IMG/VR virus record: IMGVR_UViG_3300023174_000747
Location: 1-20,623 of that record
Strand: one strand, 5' to 3'
DNA: 20,623 nucleotides
Origin: a virus
The translations under genes and the position numbers were made by a program. This document shows, piece by piece, positions 6,077 to 13,274 of the stretch. The notes beneath the pieces are model-generated. The model was not told where the DNA came from and searched no databases. It saw nothing but the letters and a program-made list of their open reading frames with translations. Within the stretch, counting starts at the first letter, position 1. Each line of letters opens with the position of its first letter.

Positions 6077-6652
6077 ATGAATTATATCGATAAACATAAT
6101 GTTTTAATTTTAAATAAACATTGGATACCCATTAACACAACTACTGCTAAACATTCATTTGCTTTAATGTATTCGGAAAACGCAAAAGGAATAATGATAG
6201 AAGAAGATAAAATAGTTCCATTGGAGTGGACTGAATGGGTTAGTTTAAATCTTAATGAAACAGATAGGAAGATAAAAACCGTAACAGGATTTATTAAAAT
6301 ACCTACTGTTATAGTTTTAAATTACTATGATAAAATTCCAAAACAAACTATAAAATTTACACAGAAAAGTTTATGGGAAAGAGATAATTTTACTTGTCAA
6401 TATACAAATAAAAAAGTAACAAGAACAAATGGCAATATAGATCACGTAATTCCCAAATCTCAAGGGGGAAAGACATCTTGGGAAAATTGTGTAATTGCTC
6501 ATAAAGAAATAAATGCATTAAAAGCTGATAGAACACCGGAACAAGCAGGATTAAAATTACTTAAAAAACCATCTGCTCCAAGAATTATGCCAGTTTCTTT
6601 TTATATTAGAAATAAAGAAGAAGTAAAAGATTGGGAACTATTTTTAAATTGA
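6077..6652 (+). CDS. HNH endonuclease with degenerate zinc ribbon
   Basis: A 191-residue protein with a C-terminal HNH (beta-beta-alpha metal) nuclease core: IDHVIPKSQGGKTSWENC, with Asp122-His123 as the general base region, Asn137 and a following helix ending in NALKADRTPEQAGL. The fold usually carries two CxxC zinc knuckles. Here the first is C107-Q-Y-T110 and the second pair is replaced by A-H-K-E-I-N, so only single cysteines remain. The N-terminal ~95 residues match the layout of phage HNH proteins that begin with a VLILNKHWIPI segment. ATG 6077 is preferred to the TTG at 6071. Might be a free-standing homing endonuclease or a nuclease used in DNA processing. Probably active, as the catalytic residues are retained. 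Confidence 0.85.
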   Translation: MNYIDKHNVLILNKHWIPINTTTAKHSFALMYSENAKGIMIEEDKIVPLEWTEWVSLNLNETDRKIKTVTGFIKIPTVIVLNYYDKIPKQTIKFTQKSLWERDNFTCQYTNKKVTRTNGNIDHVIPKSQGGKTSWENCVIAHKEINALKADRTPEQAGLKLLKKPSAPRIMPVSFYIRNKEEVKDWELFLN

Positions 6653-6654
6653 TT

Positions 6655-6948
6655 ATGAAAAATATTATTGAAGAAATTACAAACCTTACTGATGAATGGT
6701 ATACATTGTGCGGAAAAGGCGGATATTATAAAGACCGTGACGCACATTGGTATATAGAAACCAAATGGAGTTATGGGCAACCTCCAAAATATATTGTGCA
6801 ACATCACGGTTACATTTTACATGATTTTGAGGAAATAGAATGTTCTTCTTATGAAGAAGCATTGACTGTTTTGAGAGACATTCTAAAAGAAAAAATAGAA
6901 GAAGAAAGAAAATTTATAGAAGAAAGAAACAATGAAGATGAGTTGTAA
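6655..6948 (+). CDS. Hypothetical protein, 97 aa
   Basis: An aromatic middle (KDRDAHWYIETKWSYGQPPKY) followed by a long acidic helix (from about residue 65 to the end, Glu/Arg/Lys repeats). ATG 6655 follows the HNH stop by 2 nt. Reads like a small phage protein with a beta N-terminal half and a helical tail; no family recognised. Confidence 0.75.
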   Translation: MKNIIEEITNLTDEWYTLCGKGGYYKDRDAHWYIETKWSYGQPPKYIVQHHGYILHDFEEIECSSYEEALTVLRDILKEKIEEERKFIEERNNEDEL

Positions 6949-7204
6949 TAAATTTTACAGAATTAAAAAAGTTCAAAGAGATAAGAAAGAAATGTATTTT
7001 CCACAAAAGAGAGGAACTTTTGGCTGGAGAAATGTTTATTATGATCTATCGTTTGAAACATTACAAGGTGCTACAGGTTTTTTAGATGACTACACAACAC
7101 CCGTTAGCAAAACAACCACTTACATAGAATATAATAATCCAGATGCTAAATTAAAGTTTGACATTTGGAGTAAATTCCTTCATATTTTTTGTTCTGACGT
7201 ATGA
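6932..7204 (+). CDS. Hypothetical protein, 90 aa
   Basis: Basic N-terminus, Tyr/Phe-rich core, short Cys-containing end. It overlaps the gene before by 17 nt; ATG 6938 is an alternative start two codons later. Its stop overlaps the phosphoesterase ATG at 7201 (ATGA), suggesting coupled translation. Function unknown. Confidence 0.7.
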   Translation: MKMSCNKFYRIKKVQRDKKEMYFPQKRGTFGWRNVYYDLSFETLQGATGFLDDYTTPVSKTTTYIEYNNPDAKLKFDIWSKFLHIFCSDV

Positions 7205-7902
7205 AAACATTAAACAAAGACAAACCAATTTTATTCTTAGGAGATCATCATGGAGAATGGTCATATCTTCTTGAAATTATAGATAACAAAGAAATAAGTA
7301 ATTGCTATCTTATTAGCGTTGGAGATTCGGGTATTGGATTTACAGATAACGCAACCCAAATAAAAAACGCCAATTATCTGAATTACGAATTCAAAGAAAG
7401 AAACATTGTGTTCATGTCTATTCGTGGAAATCACGATGATCCAGATTATTTTCAAGGTGACGATAGAGTAGCTTTAGATAACTTTGAATTGATAGAAGAT
7501 TACACCCTGATGGAATATGATGATAAAAAAATTCAATTCATTGGTGGTGCGGTTTCTATTGATAGAACATCTAGAACCGAAGGACGCTCTTATTGGGAAG
7601 ATGAAATAGTTAAATTTGAAAGAGATAAATGCGAGGAAGTAGATATTCTTATAACTCATACTGCTCCTTCTTGGTGCTTTCCGCAACAGTTTAATGAAAC
7701 GGTCTATGGTTGGGCAAACGAGGATGCTTATTTACTAGAAGACCTCACGGAAGAAAGAGCAATAATGGATGAAATTTGTAAGCTATGTAAACCAAGACTT
7801 CATCTTTATGGTCATTTTCATAGCTCTTGGACTGAAAGAGTAAATGGATGTGTACATAAATTGTTAGATATTAACGAAATTTGGAGTAGCATCGAGTTAT
7901 GA
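7201..7902 (+). CDS. Calcineurin-like metallophosphoesterase
   Basis: A 233-residue enzyme of the two-metal phosphoesterase superfamily. All signature blocks are present in order: GDHHG (Asp15, His17), GDSG (Asp42), RGNHDD (Asn77, His78), THTAP (His153) and YGHFHSS (His205, His207). These residues bind the di-metal centre and indicate an active hydrolase. The substrate could be a phosphoprotein, a nucleotide or an RNA 2',3'-cyclic phosphate or 3'-phosphate end. The gene lies 320 nt upstream of an Rnl1-like RNA ligase, so end healing before ligation is an attractive guess, but the superfamily is too broad to fix it. It is unlike the second phosphoesterase at 11455 outside the motifs. Confidence 0.9.
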   Translation: MKTLNKDKPILFLGDHHGEWSYLLEIIDNKEISNCYLISVGDSGIGFTDNATQIKNANYLNYEFKERNIVFMSIRGNHDDPDYFQGDDRVALDNFELIEDYTLMEYDDKKIQFIGGAVSIDRTSRTEGRSYWEDEIVKFERDKCEEVDILITHTAPSWCFPQQFNETVYGWANEDAYLLEDLTEERAIMDEICKLCKPRLHLYGHFHSSWTERVNGCVHKLLDINEIWSSIEL

Positions 7903-8132
7903 TTTTTAAAAAGATAAGTAGTATAGTGAAAGAAACAGTCGTAGCTGCTGAATTTTCTTTTTATAATTCCTCGATTTATAGGGAATTCGTAGAAGAAAAG
8001 GAAGAAGTGATGAAACATAAATGGTTAGAGAGTGAAAAGAAAGGCTATGATATTGGTTATAGTACTGCTCTAATTGATTGGATTTTAAAACATAGGACTA
8101 ATTGGAGGAATTATCGAAGAAATGAAAAATAG
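7899..8132 (+). CDS. Hypothetical protein, 77 aa
   Basis: ATG 7899 overlaps the phosphoesterase stop. Helical, mixed charge, ending in a basic Arg/Asn-rich tail (HRTNWRNYRRNEK), which might bind nucleic acid. A GATAAGTA sequence lies inside its start region (7913-7920) but is not followed by a suitable ATG. No family recognised. Confidence 0.65.
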   Translation: MIFKKISSIVKETVVAAEFSFYNSSIYREFVEEKEEVMKHKWLESEKKGYDIGYSTALIDWILKHRTNWRNYRRNEK

Positions 8133-8211
8133 AACAAAAAACATTTTAGCCGCAACAACATTTCTTCTAGCATCAATACTGTATTACTGGTTGATGATTG
8201 TTTTAAATTAG
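8122..8211 (+). CDS. Membrane miniprotein, 29 aa
   Basis: ATG 8122 to TAG 8209-8211, overlapping the gene before by 11 nt. MKNRTKN is followed by about 22 hydrophobic residues (ILAATTFLLASILYYWLMIVL), a single predicted membrane helix with a positive N-terminus. GGAGG lies 13 nt upstream, a weak SD at best. It matches the pattern of other one-helix miniproteins here (4324, 12119, 16508). Confidence 0.5.
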   Translation: MKNRTKNILAATTFLLASILYYWLMIVLN

Positions 8212-8220
8212 TATTATTAG

Positions 8221-9309
8221 ATGAAAGTTAATCTTCCTACAGGAGAAGAGTTTTGCGTTAGGGATTGTGTTATTGCGAACACTGAATGCAAACTTGTATT
8301 CCCAATTAAACATGATATTAAATGGAATGATGAGAATAAAGTTTTCCGTTCTTCTATTTGGACTAAAGATGGAGAATTGATTAGTGCATCGTGGAAAAAA
8401 TTTACAAATCTTGGGGAGCAATTAGAGTTTGAACCGCTTAATATTGATTCCGATATTGAGTTTGTCCACAAGCTAGATGGATCAACTCTGATTATTTCAA
8501 AATTTAAAGGTGAGTTAATTGTTAGAACAAGGGGAACTAGTGATGCATGTATCTTAGATAACGGCGACGAAATTCCTTTTTTGAAACAAAAATATCCTTT
8601 GATTTTTGATAATGATCCTCTTAACATTGAACAATATTCGATTGTTTGTGAATGGTATTCTCCAAAAAATGTTATTGTTGAAAGAGAAGCAGAGGAACCA
8701 ACTTTATGGCTTACTGGAATAATAAAACATGATGATTATTCTTATGTATTACAAAACAATTTAGATATACTTGCTTCGGAGTGGAAAATAGAAAGACCTA
8801 TTCGTTATCAATTTAATTCACTTTCTTCAATGATTGAATCGGTTAATCAATGGAAGAAAGGAGAAGGAATTGTTATTTACGGAAACAACGGACAGGTACT
8901 AAAAAAAACTAAGTCAGATCGTTATCTCATTCTTCATCGCATTAAATCGACTTTGAGTAATGAAAAGAATTTAATTGATTATTATATAGAAAAAGAAATG
9001 CCTTCTTATAAGGATTTTTATAAAATAATTGAAACAGAGTTTGATTATGAGATTGCTGTTCAATTAAAAAAAGAAATAGAAAAAATTTGCGAAGCAGGAG
9101 AAAAATCAAAAAAATATATTGACCATATCCTAGAAGTAGTGCATGATATAAGAACAGTCGAAACCAGAAAAGAACAAGCATTAATGATCAAAAGAAATTT
9201 TAAAGAAAATTCTTCATTTGTATTTTCTGTTTTAGATGGTAAAATAATAACAAAAGAACAGTGGACGAAACTTATAAATCAAAATTATGAAAGCCAAAGA
9301 ACTAATTGA
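8221..9309 (+). CDS. RNA ligase, T4 Rnl1 (RnlA)-like
   Basis: A 362-residue ATP-dependent RNA ligase, close in length to T4 Rnl1 (374). Motif I KLDGS has the predicted AMP-accepting Lys84; RTRGT follows near 102-106, motif IIIa-like CEWYSP at 143-148 (Glu144), motif IV EGIVIY at 215-220 and motif V LKKTKSDRY at 227-235. After the catalytic domain comes a helical C-terminal region of about 120 residues, as in T4 Rnl1, where the extra domain confers tRNA anticodon-loop specificity. In T4 the enzyme repairs tRNA cut by the host anticodon nuclease PrrC; the same task is inferred here. No polynucleotide kinase (pseT) is seen in the window; the phosphoesterase at 7201 might supply part of the end healing. 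It is clearly distinct from the Rnl5-type ligase at 128. Confidence 0.88.
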   Translation: MKVNLPTGEEFCVRDCVIANTECKLVFPIKHDIKWNDENKVFRSSIWTKDGELISASWKKFTNLGEQLEFEPLNIDSDIEFVHKLDGSTLIISKFKGELIVRTRGTSDACILDNGDEIPFLKQKYPLIFDNDPLNIEQYSIVCEWYSPKNVIVEREAEEPTLWLTGIIKHDDYSYVLQNNLDILASEWKIERPIRYQFNSLSSMIESVNQWKKGEGIVIYGNNGQVLKKTKSDRYLILHRIKSTLSNEKNLIDYYIEKEMPSYKDFYKIIETEFDYEIAVQLKKEIEKICEAGEKSKKYIDHILEVVHDIRTVETRKEQALMIKRNFKENSSFVFSVLDGKIITKEQWTKLINQNYESQRTN

Positions 9310-9499
9310 AATATTGCAAAAACTAGATCCCGAAACACTCATCTTAGTAAATGGATATGAAGGTGGTTATGCAGTTCCTATAGGTACAAAACAAATAGAA
9401 GTATGTGGTCCGTTTAAAAGAGAATGGTATTATGGAGAATATGATGATTGCAAAGAAGCGGAACTATTCAAAACCAAGGCCTTTCTAATTAATCGATAA
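9287..9499 (+). CDS. Small conserved-looking phage protein, 70 aa
   Basis: Overlaps the ligase by 23 nt. Begins with a short helix (KAKELIEILQKLDPETLILV) leading into NGYEGGYAVP, then a Glu/Asp-rich middle and a hydrophobic end. The DPETLxxVNGYEGG start is, from memory, common in small phage proteins of unknown function. Its TAA lies within the GATAAATA motif of the next gene. Confidence 0.78.
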   Translation: MKAKELIEILQKLDPETLILVNGYEGGYAVPIGTKQIEVCGPFKREWYYGEYDDCKEAELFKTKAFLINR

Positions 9500-9502
9500 A
9501 TA
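9495..9502 (+). promoter_or_regulatory. Putative late promoter motif GATAAATA
   Basis: GATAAATA 14 nt before ATG 9509, the same core and spacing as at 3379 and 14854. It overlaps the stop of the gene before. No TTGACA box is nearby. Confidence 0.4.
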
Positions 9503-9508
9503 TTTAAT

Positions 9509-9895
9509 ATGAAAATAAAACATACACTATTAGTACTGATCGGAGCTTGTTTAATTTCTTGCTCTACAACCCCAACAAATACAGAAAATTGGATGGAAAC
9601 TAAGCAAAATGCTTGTCTTCCAACAGCAATTGCATTTAGAGAAGGATTGAGAAAGTATGATGTTTGGTCAGAGGTATTGATTTATAATTGGTTTGACCTG
9701 AAAAGTCAAACAACTAAGGGACATGCTATCGTTGCTTATATGTACCCAAAAGGCCAGAATCAGCTTTGGACGTATGATTTTTGGGGCAGCTATAGAATTC
9801 GCGCATTTAAAGATAATCCTTTTCAGATTGCTCAGCAAGCGGTAAAAGCAAGGATGGAAGATAGAATAGTAAATCATGCAGAATTTTTGAAATAA
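9509..9895 (+). CDS. Lipoprotein with possible Cys-His-Asp catalytic triad
   Basis: A 128-residue protein with a lipoprotein signal (residues 1-17, lipobox LISC, Cys18). The mature part contains NAC36LPTAIAF, then GH72AIVAYMYP and LWTYD90FWGSY. A cysteine starting a helix, then a His and an Asp each in a beta strand with this spacing is the arrangement of transglutaminase-like and papain-like cysteine hydrolases. If active it would work at the outer membrane, for example on peptidoglycan peptides or to block a second infecting phage; both are guesses. It has its own GATAAATA motif and no SD, and is one of two lipoproteins in the window. The triad assignment is by eye only. Confidence 0.65.
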   Translation: MKIKHTLLVLIGACLISCSTTPTNTENWMETKQNACLPTAIAFREGLRKYDVWSEVLIYNWFDLKSQTTKGHAIVAYMYPKGQNQLWTYDFWGSYRIRAFKDNPFQIAQQAVKARMEDRIVNHAEFLK

Positions 9896-10170
9896 TGTAT
9901 TTTAATTTTACAATAAGAAACTTTTGCAAACCAAGAAAAGAATTTGAAAAGTATTTCTCGTTTTACAAACAACTTTCCAAATATAAAAATGTAGAATTTG
10001 AAACATTTTATTCAGGAGATAATATTTTTCAATTTGAATTGGATTTTTCTCCAATTTCAAAAGATCATGGCGGGTTGGGTATAAATTTAAATTTTTTAGG
10101 GTTTGAAGCGGGTTTGAAAATTTATGATTCTAGACATTGGGATTATAAAAATTGGTGCTGGGAAGAATAA
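9895..10170 (+). CDS. Hypothetical protein, 91 aa
   Basis: Starts at TAATG, sharing one base with the stop of the lipoprotein gene. Very rich in Phe, Tyr, Lys and Asn, with alternating hydrophobic residues typical of beta sheet, ending WDYKNWCWEE. The HWDYKNWCW end suggests a compact domain with stacked aromatics. No family named. Confidence 0.7.
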   Translation: MYFNFTIRNFCKPRKEFEKYFSFYKQLSKYKNVEFETFYSGDNIFQFELDFSPISKDHGGLGINLNFLGFEAGLKIYDSRHWDYKNWCWEE

Positions 10171-10172
10171 TA

Positions 10173-10200
10173 TTGACTTCTTTCAAAAATATATTAATAT
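10173..10200 (+). promoter_or_regulatory. Sigma70-like promoter
   Basis: TTGACT 10173-10178, a 16-nt spacer and TAATAT 10195-10200; ATG 10208 is 35 nt from the start of the -35 box. This supports 10208 rather than an upstream in-frame start for the next gene. Confidence 0.6.
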
Positions 10201-10207
10201 TGTTTAT

Positions 10208-10720
10208 ATGAAACATGAAACCGAACTTGAGTTTGTTAAAAAGTATCCGAAAATTCTAAGAGATTACAGAGGAGATCCAATGCAAACATGCATGGCATTT
10301 GGAATTGAAACAGATGGCGATGGTTGGAATGATCTTCTTGATAAATGCATGGAGAAACTTCAATACTTCTGCGATCTTTGCTCGAAAAATGGCGCAGAGG
10401 TACAAGTCGTTGCTAATCAAATTAAATCAAAATTTGCAACGCTCCGTTTTTATTATAGTGGAGAGGGAGGAACAAAAATAGAATGGGATATTATCGATGA
10501 CATTATTAATCAAGCAGAAGCAGAATCCGCTAGAACATGCGAGATGTCAGGTAAACATGGAGAAGTGTGTAAAAAAGGTGGATGGTATATGACACTATCT
10601 TATGAAGAAGCAAGAAAGCTAGGTTATGTAGCTTGCAATGAATCAACCGAAGCTTATTGGAAAGAGAAAGACGCAAAATTAGAAAAAAATGACGACCACG
10701 ATGAACCAGAAACAACTTGA
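10208..10720 (+). CDS. Phage protein with partly lost zinc-binding motif, 170 aa
   Basis: Begins with a conserved-looking GDGWNDLLDKCMEKLQ block (about 36-52), then QIKSKFATLRFYY (about 78-90), a helical segment and a Cys-containing segment TCEMSGKHGEVCKKGGWYMTLS followed by a basic/acidic tail. From memory this order (GDGW, KFGxLRFYY, then a CxxCGxxG knuckle and GGW) is a widespread phage family of unknown function in which the knuckle binds zinc; here the second Cys of the CxxC is Ser, so zinc binding may be altered. Start fixed by the promoter just upstream. The next gene overlaps its end by 20 nt. Confidence 0.8.
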   Translation: MKHETELEFVKKYPKILRDYRGDPMQTCMAFGIETDGDGWNDLLDKCMEKLQYFCDLCSKNGAEVQVVANQIKSKFATLRFYYSGEGGTKIEWDIIDDIINQAEAESARTCEMSGKHGEVCKKGGWYMTLSYEEARKLGYVACNESTEAYWKEKDAKLEKNDDHDEPETT

Positions 10721-11054
10721 AGAGTTTGCATTTTACGAAAGTGGATTATCTGCTGATGGATGCTTGAAAAAATTAGATTCTTATACAGTTGAAGCCATTG
10801 AAAAATATGGTAGAATTCTTTTAGATAAACAAAAAGAAAACTTTATAGAAGGTTTTCAAGGAAGTTGTTATTGCTGTGAACCAGTTGGAATATTAAACCA
10901 AAAACTAGAAGAGATTGCAAGAAAGCTCTATGGGGTAGTTCTACATCTAAATGCCGTATCTCAGGATAAATCAATCGTCGTAATAGGAGAGAGTCTATAC
11001 AACGAAACAGTAGATGCTATTAAAATGTATGAAGACTATAACACCAATTCTTGA
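10701..11054 (+). CDS. Hypothetical protein, 117 aa
   Basis: MNQKQLEEFAFYESGL... with a Cys cluster YCCEP near 57-61 and two helices. ATG 10701 gives a 20-nt overlap with the gene before; ATG 10689 (adding MTTT) is an alternative. Soluble, function unknown. Confidence 0.72.
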   Translation: MNQKQLEEFAFYESGLSADGCLKKLDSYTVEAIEKYGRILLDKQKENFIEGFQGSCYCCEPVGILNQKLEEIARKLYGVVLHLNAVSQDKSIVVIGESLYNETVDAIKMYEDYNTNS

Positions 11055-11202
11055 AAAAATTCTATTCTTTTTAATTATTCTTGTGATAATATTATCTGCT
11101 TTTGTTTTTAATTATCACATACAAACACAAGGAAATTTAGAGATGGAAGAGTTAGAACAAATCGTAGAACGAGAAATAAAAGAAAATCATGGAAAATACT
11201 AA
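11029..11202 (+). CDS. Single-helix membrane protein, 57 aa
   Basis: ATG 11029 overlaps the previous gene's end (an in-frame ATG at 11014 adds five residues). Residues about 8-27 (ILEKILFFLIILVIILSAFV) form a membrane helix, followed by an acidic cytoplasmic or periplasmic tail (MEELEQIVEREIKENH). No family recognised; another small membrane protein of this region. Confidence 0.65.
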   Translation: MKTITPILEKILFFLIILVIILSAFVFNYHIQTQGNLEMEELEQIVEREIKENHGKY

Positions 11203-11458
11203 ATACAAATTTATAGAAACAACAGGATGTACCGCATTTGATTTTTCGGTAAATGAAAAATCAGTATCGGAACTATCAAAGGAAGAGATTAATGAAATTC
11301 TAGATTACCTCTTTGTTAAAGTTAAAGAAGGTATTAACGATAATACAATACTCTTCCCTGATGTGGTAAAATTATTCCAACCTGACGATTGGCATTACGG
11401 TACAGAAAATTGTGAAACCTGTGGTGATTCTATAGACGATATTACTTGGAAAATATGA
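11189..11458 (+). CDS. Hypothetical protein with CxxC, 89 aa
   Basis: Overlaps the membrane-protein gene by 14 nt. A mostly helical acidic core (SELSKEEINEILDYLFVKVKEG) and a C-terminal NCETCGDS, a single CxxC knuckle that could bind a metal only as part of a dimer or with other ligands. Its TGA overlaps the ATG of the phosphoesterase gene. Confidence 0.7.
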   Translation: MENTKYKFIETTGCTAFDFSVNEKSVSELSKEEINEILDYLFVKVKEGINDNTILFPDVVKLFQPDDWHYGTENCETCGDSIDDITWKI

Positions 11459-12117
11459 TTTTAGCACTATCTGATCTTCATTTAGGCAGTCCGATTTGCC
11501 AAGCAAGTTTAACCTTACACTTGCTGGAAAATGAAAAATATGATACTCTAATAATTTGTGGAGACTTACTGGATAGCTATAACATTCACAGACTTTGCAA
11601 AATACAATGGAAAGTTCTTTCGGCTTTAAGAAAAATTTCAAAAAATAAAAAATGCATTTTTATTAAGGGAAATCATGATAAAGATCTGGAAACAATTTCC
11701 GCTCTTCTTGGTTTTGAATTTGTAGATGAATATTCGCAAACAATTAACCATAAAAGAATACTTTTTACCCATGGTGACAAATTTGATTTTTTTATTAATG
11801 CTAAACCATTTATAACCGAACTTGCTTCTGGTATATATTATATTTTACAAAAAATAGATAAGAAGCAAAAGCTTACAAGAAAACTTAAAACCAAGATTAA
11901 AACATGGCACGGAGCAGCACATGATTTAACAGTTCGTATTGCTCAATATTGCTACAATAACCAATATGATGCTGTTTGCTTTGGTCATACACATGTACCT
12001 AAACAATACTATGTAGGGGGTATAGAATGTGTTAATTTAGGCTCTCAGTGTGAATTGCCGATTACCTATGCTATGATTGATGATAGTGGTAAAATAGAAT
12101 TAAAACAACACGAATAA
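11455..12117 (+). CDS. Metallophosphoesterase, LpxH-like (UDP-2,3-diacylglucosamine hydrolase family)
   Basis: A 220-residue two-metal phosphoesterase. Motifs: LSDLHLG (Asp7, His9), CGDLLD (Asp37, Asp40), KGNHDKD (Asn73, His74), THGDKFD (His106) and FGHTHVP (His178, His180). The HGD-x-FD block and the FGHTHVP end are typical of LpxH-like enzymes, which cleave the pyrophosphate of UDP-2,3-diacylglucosamine in lipid A synthesis, but phage members may act on other substrates. ATG 11455 overlaps the stop of the gene before; the TTG at 11446 in the same frame is less likely. The second phosphoesterase of the window (7201) is only distantly related by motifs. Confidence 0.85.
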   Translation: MILALSDLHLGSPICQASLTLHLLENEKYDTLIICGDLLDSYNIHRLCKIQWKVLSALRKISKNKKCIFIKGNHDKDLETISALLGFEFVDEYSQTINHKRILFTHGDKFDFFINAKPFITELASGIYYILQKIDKKQKLTRKLKTKIKTWHGAAHDLTVRIAQYCYNNQYDAVCFGHTHVPKQYYVGGIECVNLGSQCELPITYAMIDDSGKIELKQHE

Positions 12118-12118
12118 T

Positions 12119-12205
12119 ATGACAATCGCAATTTTTTATTTTATTCTAACTTTAGTGTTGACAATATGGGCAATATACTGTTATAATGATATCGATGGAA
12201 AATAA
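12119..12205 (+). CDS. Membrane miniprotein, 28 aa
   Basis: ATG 12119 to TAA 12203-12205, one base after the phosphoesterase stop. About 20 hydrophobic residues (IAIFYFILTLVLTIWAIYCY) form one membrane helix and an acidic end follows. The coding sequence also contains a good promoter (12158-12187), so the ORF and the promoter share the same bases. Placement and hydrophobicity support a real gene, but a chance ORF cannot be excluded. Confidence 0.45.
   Translation: MTIAIFYFILTLVLTIWAIYCYNDIDGK
12158..12187 (+). promoter_or_regulatory. Sigma70-like promoter inside the miniprotein gene
   Basis: TTGACA 12158-12163 and TATAAT 12182-12187 (18-nt spacer; TTATAA gives 17). ATG 12195 is 37 nt from the start of the -35 box, again near-leaderless. 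The first ATG of the frame, 12186, lies within the -10 box and so cannot be used on this transcript, favouring 12195. Confidence 0.6.
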
Positions 12206-12470
12206 TACATTCGAGAAATATAGATATGCAATTTACCATAAACCTACCCAAAAATGGGTACATTTTGTAAGGGATGATATAGAATTAACCGTAACGAACA
12301 TAGAACTAGTTGACTTTAAAAATTGTTTAAAGTCACCAACTAAAGGTATTTTAGAAAAGTTCTTAAGAAGAAGTACATTTAATAAGACTCCAAATTATGT
12401 TAATGAGAATTTTTTAGAGTTTGAAATTACAAAAATAAAAATAAAAACAACATATACAATTGAACTATGA
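12195..12470 (+). CDS. Hypothetical protein, 91 aa
   Basis: A basic, beta-rich protein starting MENNTFEKYRYAIYHKP and ending in a Lys/Ile-rich segment (FEITKIKIKTTYTIEL). Start set by the promoter above. The coding sequence holds a strong inverted repeat at 12308-12341. Joined to the next gene by ATGA (12467-12470). Confidence 0.72.
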   Translation: MENNTFEKYRYAIYHKPTQKWVHFVRDDIELTVTNIELVDFKNCLKSPTKGILEKFLRRSTFNKTPNYVNENFLEFEITKIKIKTTYTIEL

Positions 12471-12727
12471 GTAATAAAACATACACACCCGAAGAAAAAC
12501 ATCCAGAAGACGCAATCCATGAAGTTAAAACCTTCATCAATAAACTCCAAGACGTTCAAGAAGATTATTTTCAAAAATTGTCTAAAGGATTAAAATTAAC
12601 CGAAGAAGGAGAAGAATATCTTTTCGATTATATCTACAATGTAAACAACGATGATCAAGAAATTGATGACTTTGCTCATTATGTACAAACTCTTGGAAAG
12701 AGTTATAGAAATTTTATTAAAAAATAA
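12467..12727 (+). CDS. Hypothetical acidic protein, 86 aa
   Basis: Acidic and helical (AIHEVKTFINKLQDVQEDYFQKLSKG; EEYLFDYIYNVNNDDQEIDDFAHYV), no hydrophobic segment, no cysteine. Start overlaps the previous stop. Function unknown. Confidence 0.72.
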   Translation: MSNKTYTPEEKHPEDAIHEVKTFINKLQDVQEDYFQKLSKGLKLTEEGEEYLFDYIYNVNNDDQEIDDFAHYVQTLGKSYRNFIKK

Positions 12728-12729
12728 TT

Positions 12730-12915
12730 ATGAAAGAAAAAATTGACCCAATGCTGATATTTATGGCAATTATGTTTAGTTGTATTCTTGGCACACTTTG
12801 CTATATGTCTAAATTAGAAAGAGATGAAAAAAACAAAAGAGCAGAACTTGTTAAAGAAGCTATTGAAAAAAACTGGACACCAGATCAAATCCGAGTTATA
12901 ATAGAATCAAGATGA
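12730..12915 (+). CDS. Single-helix membrane protein, 61 aa
   Basis: Residues about 8-26 (MLIFMAIMFSCILGTLCYM) form a membrane helix; a charged tail follows (KLERDEKNKRAELVKEAIEKNWTPDQIRVIIES), probably cytoplasmic. TPDQIRVIIES is a helix-breaking cap that could be a protein-binding motif. Its stop overlaps the YopX start. Confidence 0.7.
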   Translation: MKEKIDPMLIFMAIMFSCILGTLCYMSKLERDEKNKRAELVKEAIEKNWTPDQIRVIIESR

Positions 12916-13274
12916 GAAGCATAAAGTTTCGTTTCTGGAGTCCGCAGGGAAAAGCATTTGTACAACAATACAAATACAATGGACTTGTTGATGAGTTGTT
13001 TGATGAGAGAGAATGGAGGATTTTAGTTCCTTCCCAATATACAGGATTAAAGGATGATTTTGGAAATGAAATATGGGAAGGCGATATAATTGAACTTAAA
13101 AGAAAAGATAGAGAAGGCTTACATAGAGCAGAGATTCAATTTGTTGAAGGAGCATATTTGGCAAAATTTATTAAACACGAAGGAACTCTTAGCTTTTTTT
13201 GGTTGCCACACTTGAACGAATACTGTGAAGTTAAGGTAATTGGAAATAAATTCGCTAATACAGAATTATTATGA
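12912..13274 (+). CDS. YopX-like protein (first of three)
   Basis: A 120-residue protein with the YopX domain pattern: N-terminal KFRFWSP, central QYTGLKDDFGNEIWEGDII and C-terminal VIGNKFANTELL. YopX proteins are common in phages and prophages; their function is not known. Paralogues lie at 19222 and 20154; this one lacks the Cys-rich tail of the last. Coupled to both neighbours by ATGA overlaps. Confidence 0.88.
   Translation: MRSIKFRFWSPQGKAFVQQYKYNGLVDELFDEREWRILVPSQYTGLKDDFGNEIWEGDIIELKRKDREGLHRAEIQFVEGAYLAKFIKHEGTLSFFWLPHLNEYCEVKVIGNKFANTELL

Noticed and set aside
7913-7920. GATAAGTA copy within the gene at 7899
   Set aside because: It is followed at the right distance only by an in-frame GTG within a gene already coupled to the upstream stop; likely a chance match.
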